From Gyrodactylus bullatarudis (lineage: Eukaryota; Platyhelminthes; Monogenea; Gyrodactylidea; Gyrodactylidae), in NCBI GenBank assembly GCA_012064415.1, contig SSNU01000114.1:1-64000 (forward strand): a DNA stretch of 64,000 nucleotides. The letters are read 5' to 3'. The position numbers were made by a program, and so were the translations under genes. The notes under the pieces were generated by a model. That model had not been told where the DNA came from and did no database searches. It saw only the letters and a program-made list of their open reading frames with translations. Shown in pieces: positions 59,177 through 64,000 of the stretch (position 1 is its first letter; each line of letters begins with the position of its first letter).

Positions 59177-59186
59177 CTTTTTATAG
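59177..59186 (-). promoter_or_regulatory. TATA box of the NPF gene
   Basis: The minus strand reads CTATAAAAAG about 62-71 bp before the NPF ATG, a good TATA box with room for a short 5' UTR. The housekeeping genes in the window show no comparable element. Confidence 0.5.
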
Positions 59187-60869
59187 TATTACTAATCTCA
59201 AATCTAATTGGACGATGGAATTCTTGTCAATGCTACCGTGTGAATAGATCTTTCTCTAATCATTGCTCAATGAATAAAATGATATGCTAAGATAAATTTC
59301 GTACGTTTGATTAACTATGATGATGATTTAAATTCAAATAAATAACAGAATAATGGAATTTGGTAATTAATAAATTTGTCATTCTTGCGGAAGTCTTGAT
59401 TTGAAATCATAATCACGTAATACAATTTTTTTATTTAGTCATTTGATCAAGAAGAAAATAAATAGACCGTTTCAATTCCACATTACCAATGTAGTAATAG
59501 TAATAGCAATAGGGATTTTTAATGCTAAGACCCAAAACCAATTATAATACTTGAGTTGTAAAATTGTCTGAATGAAAATTAAAAAATCTTGGTACTTAGT
59601 CGAAATTGAAAAAAATTGAATTCTTCCGAAATGAACTCAAAACTAATTTGAAAATTAAATTTTCTTGAGAATTGGTAAAAGTCAACTACATCAGAGAAAT
59701 TATTTTTATCGTGTCTGAATTCTTGATTAAAAAATTGACATCAAAAATCATGGAAATTTTCAAAATATGACTTGATTATAAATTTATTCTATAAGAACGA
59801 CTGTAACAGTTTAACAAATGTATATTAAATCGATTGCAAACTATACATTTGTATAATTGTATAATTATCTCAAGTAAAGAGATTCTTGTAGTGTAAAAAT
59901 CAAACTAATTACAAATGAATAAAGTGTTGTATTGATTTCCACGAGTAGATTCCCCTTCTCACCTCTCTCTCAAGATTGTGGCTATAATTTTTTTAAAGCA
60001 TCATTCTTCTGGAGGGAATATTCGTAATTCATTAAAGATGCTTTCCATACACATATCGTCTCGTATTGTCAGGAATTTCATTTTTTGACTCGTGAATTAT
60101 TAAATTTCAATATATAATCTATTTCATCATGTAACTGAGTCAGTAGTATTCGATATGAAAATTAGAATTTGTTCATTTTACATCAGACTACACCATAAGC
60201 GCCGAATTTTTGATATTCATTATAATGTTCTTCCAATGTAGCTTCCATTTTATATTCTCGATTCTTGAACTACAAGTAGTAACTCTTGAAAAAAACAGCA
60301 CAGATGGCCGTCTTTCTAATCTAAATCTGGAAATTTGATTTTTTAAATTTAAGCTCCCTTAACTAAACCTTTTGCAGTTCATTAAGGATACATTACATAA
60401 TCACCTAGAAAGAAATAATTCTGGGCAATCTTTGTAAGTATAGATGCTGCAGTATTCTTTATACATTGTAAGATGGAATTCCTGTTGGTGAGTATCGTAT
60501 GGGAAGACTCGAGATGATCGCAGAGGATGCAAAAAACTCTCTAAGAGGCATTATTATTAATAAATTATTGCAAAAAGAGTTACAGATAAATTTTCATTAT
60601 TTCCATATCCTTATTGATTTTCATATCTTCCTTAACGAACTGCAAAAAGTATGGATCCCTAATGAAAACATGTGGACTAAACCAGCAAAATTAAATAATT
60701 ACCTTAAAATTTGGTAATATACAAAACCTTATTAACATTTTATTCATGCTAAAATCTCTGCTTGTAATACTTTAATTTAAGTGTCGGAAATTTTCTAAAA
60801 GTTAATTTCAAAATTCATTTGGGCAGAGATCTGAACTCTGAAAGTACCAACTCTGGAAAAAATTATTAC
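59187..60869. other. Intergenic, no gene seen
   Basis: AT-rich sequence without convincing exons. A 72-codon plus frame at 60499-60717 has no recognisable features. Distal regulatory sequence of the NPF gene may lie in the left part. Confidence 0.4.
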
Positions 60870-61264
60870 TAGGGCCTCAAAATTAGTAAGAAAATTTTTT
60901 CGTGATAGTAAACGACTGCTTAACCCTTTTTAGCTTAACATTTATTATAAGTTATAATAAATCCTTTTATTTGAAATTTTAAATTCTAAAATTTTCCAAC
61001 ATAGTTTAAAGCTTCGATCTAAATGCTAGCTCCTTACATGATGAAAGCTTTATATCAGGAATCTAGTTATCAATTCATAAAAAAATTTTGATTGGCCGTT
61101 TACTAGTTGAGGAATGCTTTATTTAAAAAATAATACAAAAAAGTACCTGGGCAACGATAAAGTACTAGCCATCTTTGAAATGGGATTAGATGAGCAATAT
61201 CTTTTCTTCAGATTATCAAAACTCAGAGTAAAAATAGATCAAATGGTACTTTTTTGAGGCCCTA
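60870..61264. mobile_element. 395-bp hAT-like MITE
   Basis: The ends are TAGGGCCTCAAAA and its inverse TTTTGAGGCCCTA. The flanking octamers attattac and attactac (7 of 8 identical) look like an 8-bp target duplication. The same termini border 30390-32872. It contains the 57-bp segment (61091-61147) that recurs inverted at the end of the window. Confidence 0.68.
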
Positions 61265-62138
61265 ATTACTACTAATAATTAATAAAAGATTCGGTGTGAG
61301 CACTATATCAACTGCACCAAACTTATCCTAGAAAGATTTTTATCATTTCAATCTGAAAGATATTTGAAACCTTTCCAAATATAAATTCAATTCTATCACC
61401 AGTCTATCCTAAGAAAAAAGAAAAACAGCGCTCTACTAGTCTTCATTCCACCTTTTTTATGTCTTTACATCATCAAAATATAAAAATACTGCGCTAATGT
61501 CAAATCATCTTGTGATTATCCTTTTTATCCTTTGAATAATATTATCTGATAAAAATCACAAAGTTCGAAATCCTAATCCACCTTTCAATTCAATTTCTAA
61601 ATATTTTAGCGGATGTTTGAAAATCTACGATTTTTCCAAGAAATGTACATTTGGTGCAACCCTTAACTATGTGGAATTATTCACGCAAATATTAAACCAA
61701 AAGTATATATTGAAATAAAGAAAAGCTTTCAATGTGTATCTATGCAATGATGACATTTGAAGAGCAATCCTCAGAATGCTAAACTATGAGAAAATATTTA
61801 AATTCATCTTAAATATACTTGTAAGTAATAATACGATAACTAAATAATATTATTTCAAATTATTTACAACATTGATGTCGTTGAAACGTTTACGATTCTA
61901 AATGTAACTAAATGACACGAACACCAATTTTTATTTTTCGATCTTTATTGAATCTAAACTGATTATTGAGTAAAACTTTCTGCAATAATAACGCAATTTT
62001 ATTAACCGGACTTGAACAAACCAATTACTCGACCTGATCATCAAAGTCAAATTTGCCATCATTCGAAAGAGTATAAAATTTTCTGTTTAATTTAGTCATA
62101 ACTTATGACTCATAAGTTTGAATATGCGTTGAAAATAA

Positions 62139-62543
62139 GGGAAATAATAGTGGTTGACAGAGGTATTTTGAAAAATGCCGGGACACACCGGAATATTCTT
62201 GAAAAATGCCATCAATTTTTTTCTGCCTCAGATCTGAATCTCTTTTTCTTTGGCCGTCCTCGCTGAGAGAATTTGTCTTTACCTATCAAATCTGTTTCCG
62301 TGAGTTTATTTATGTCGCAGTAGATCAATTCATTGCCGTACATTTATCAAGATCCTGTTTGATTTCCTCAACATTTCGATATGTCGAACCGATATGTAGG
62401 CTGTTCATTGTGTTAACGACGATATTGACGTTTTTGAGCAATCTTGGAAACACGATATCAAGACAAAAACTAAGCAAACTTACATCAAAATAGAGATTAA
62501 GAAAAAAATTGATGGCATTTTTCAACCACCACCATTATTTCCC
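62139..62543. repeat. Inverted repeat, ~400 bp span
   Basis: GGAAATAATAGTGGTTGA at 62139 is mirrored by TCAACCACCACCATTATTTCC ending near 62541. The inner AAAATGCCATCAATTTTTTTC (about 62203-62222) is mirrored at about 62501-62522. The left arm repeats AAAAATGCC twice. No coding sequence. Confidence 0.6.
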
Positions 62544-62607
62544 TAAGTACCCTAAAAATAATTATTTTAGCGATAGAATTAAGGCAATTTTTTATTGGAC
62601 TAATCTG

Positions 62608-63869
62608 TAGAACAATTGCTCCCTCTTGTTTTGCAGTAATTTTTCTGAATGACAAAGAGACTAAGGGCTTTTTAACATTGATAATAAAAAGACCAACACG
62701 TTTCAAAGTAAAATTAGAGAGAAATAAGAGGGGGGCAACTGTTCTCTAATTTAACCATAAAAAGAAAAGTAGATTATCAAAATAGACTCCATTAAATAGA
62801 GACTAATCTTTTATTCGAGAGACTCAGCGTGAATGGTTAATTTTCCATGTCAAAAATTTCGTGTTTTTTTTTCAAATTCATTCATTAAGCTTCGCTTAAT
62901 TGAAATAATCCAACATGAATTATGTATCGTTGTTGTGCTAAAAGGAGATATTCCCATTCAGCGTTATCGTCACATATCCCTACACACAGTTAATGGAAAT
63001 AAACATAACATGAACATATTTCTAATCAGATCAATATACAATATATCTTTTTTATAATTCAAAATTCGATTTGTTGTGGGTAGAAAGAAACTACTGATTT
63101 GAAATAATACAATTTCAATTTTCCAAACTCATATAGTATACTCATGAAAGATGAAATTACACCTATAGTTAATGTGAAGATGGGAATTTATGATTTTTAA
63201 TAAGACAAAAAAACAGATTATCATCATAGAAATTTTGATAAAACTAGCTTTATATTTTTTTGAGAACATTTTGGGTGAGGATAAATTCATTCCTGAGCTC
63301 TGATAATCAAAGTCTGATTTCATTTAGCTTCCTGCCGATAGAAAGAACTATCTTCCCACATGTTTTACAACAAGTAGAAGATTAAAAAAAGAGTAAAAAA
63401 TCTCCAATATTTTGGTTGTTTCAAGAAAAAAACTGGTTCAAAAATCCAAGGCAAGTTAGACTATATTGTTCTGTGAAACCAAGCAACGATTTATTTAGTA
63501 ACCAAGAATGAAATATTGACTTGGTCTCATCAACAAGGAAGTTAACTCAAATATTTACATTTTTTCGACTGATTGATTAAGTAATGGATGGAATCAGAAA
63601 TGAAATGAGTAATCCCAAACTTGCTAGATTTCTATTGATTCTTATTGATGAAACTTACAATTATAAGGTACCTATTGTAATCGATTAATGTTCACTTTTC
63701 CCAATAAATTTCACGGTTATGTAGCTTTTAATGAACAGACCAAGTATGTATGAATAGTTAAAAACTCACCGCAAGGGATTCGTTTTCATTTCATCGATGT
63801 TAAAAAGCCCTTAGTCTTTTTGTCATTAAGAAAAATTACTGCAAACAAGAGGGAGCAAATGTTCTATAG
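62608..63869. repeat. Inverted repeat pair, ~76-bp arms 1.1 kb apart
   Basis: 62608-62683 and 63793-63869 are near-identical reverse complements, sharing GCTCCCTCTTGTTT(T)GCAGTAATTTTTCT and AGACTAAGGGCTTTTTAACAT. The DNA between them is AT-rich with no frame of note. They could be the ends or fragments of one element or two opposite copies of a dispersed repeat. Confidence 0.65.
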
Positions 63870-63943
63870 ATTATCCCAAATATTTTACATAAACTACTTA
63901 CAAGTAAACATAATAAAAACTCGAAAAATCAATTAAACTAAAA

Positions 63944-64000
63944 GGTACTTTTTTGTATTATTTTTTAAATAAAGCATTCCTCAACTAGTAAACGGCCAAT
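63944..64000. repeat. 57-bp exact inverted copy of 61091-61147, cut by window end
   Basis: All 57 bases are the reverse complement of 61091-61147, which lies inside the hAT-like MITE. This is probably the edge of a second repeat copy continuing past the window. Confidence 0.8.

Noticed and set aside
61091..64000. One large 2.9-kb inverted-repeat transposon
   Set aside because: The left 57-bp arm lies inside a complete 395-bp MITE with its own ends and target duplication, so two copies of a small repeat explain it better.

Overview
The window is nuclear DNA from an invertebrate animal. It is strongly AT-rich. Genes are split by very short GT-AG introns, many of 23-60 bp and one of 26 bp, and most intergenic spaces are small. 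Gene content (calpain, SWI/SNF ATPase, ARID4, Fasciclin II/NCAM-type adhesion molecule, USP8, an NPY/NPF-type peptide) is metazoan. A flatworm is my best guess. It rests on the compact AT-rich layout and on one gene (FAHD1) that seems to need a spliced leader to supply its AUG, as flatworm leaders can. This is inference and I name no species. I joined exons by eye from splice sites, phase and family motifs. The joined coding lengths of all multi-exon models close in frame, except SNRPE where one base of my coordinates is uncertain and the partial 5' tail.

Layout. 0.1-0.3 kb (-): last exon of an unidentified gene ending in a PCNA-binding (PIP) box. 1.36-4.25 kb (+): calpain. 4.8-7.2 kb (-): catalytically dead cholinesterase-like adhesion protein. 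7.6-15.8 kb (-): ARID4 chromatin protein in 19 coding exons. 15.9-16.4 (+): pICln. 16.5-17.1 (-): NME5. 17.26-19.27 (+): unknown helical protein, perhaps FASTK-like. 19.37-20.12 (+): FAHD1. 20.19-20.51 (-): snRNP protein E. 20.65-25.09 (+): Brahma/BRG1. 26.3-50.0 (-): Fas2/NCAM-like gene, five Ig and two FN3 domains with a GPI-type tail. Its introns hold most of the repeats: a Tc1 copy inside a piggyBac-like MITE, a pogo-like element inside a hAT-like one, a solo LTR, foldbacks, and a 166-base N gap. 50.1-51.8 (+): NOP56. 52.0-57.2 (-): USP8. 57.27-57.66 (+): SNU13. 58.9-59.1 (-): a two-exon NPY/NPF neuropeptide precursor whose RPRFG end is only visible after splicing. 59.2-64 kb: gene-poor and repeat-rich.

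Five neighbouring pairs are head to head with about 70-160 bp between start codons (ARID4/pICln, NME5/unknown, SNRPE/BRM, FAS2/NOP56, USP8/SNU13), so bidirectional promoters look like the local rule. RNA-processing genes recur: pICln (Sm chaperone), SNRPE (an Sm client), SNU13 and NOP56 (box C/D snoRNP core). Two are chromatin regulators (ARID4, BRM). I see no operon of one pathway; the shared theme is housekeeping genes with shared promoters, next to a few neural or ciliary genes.
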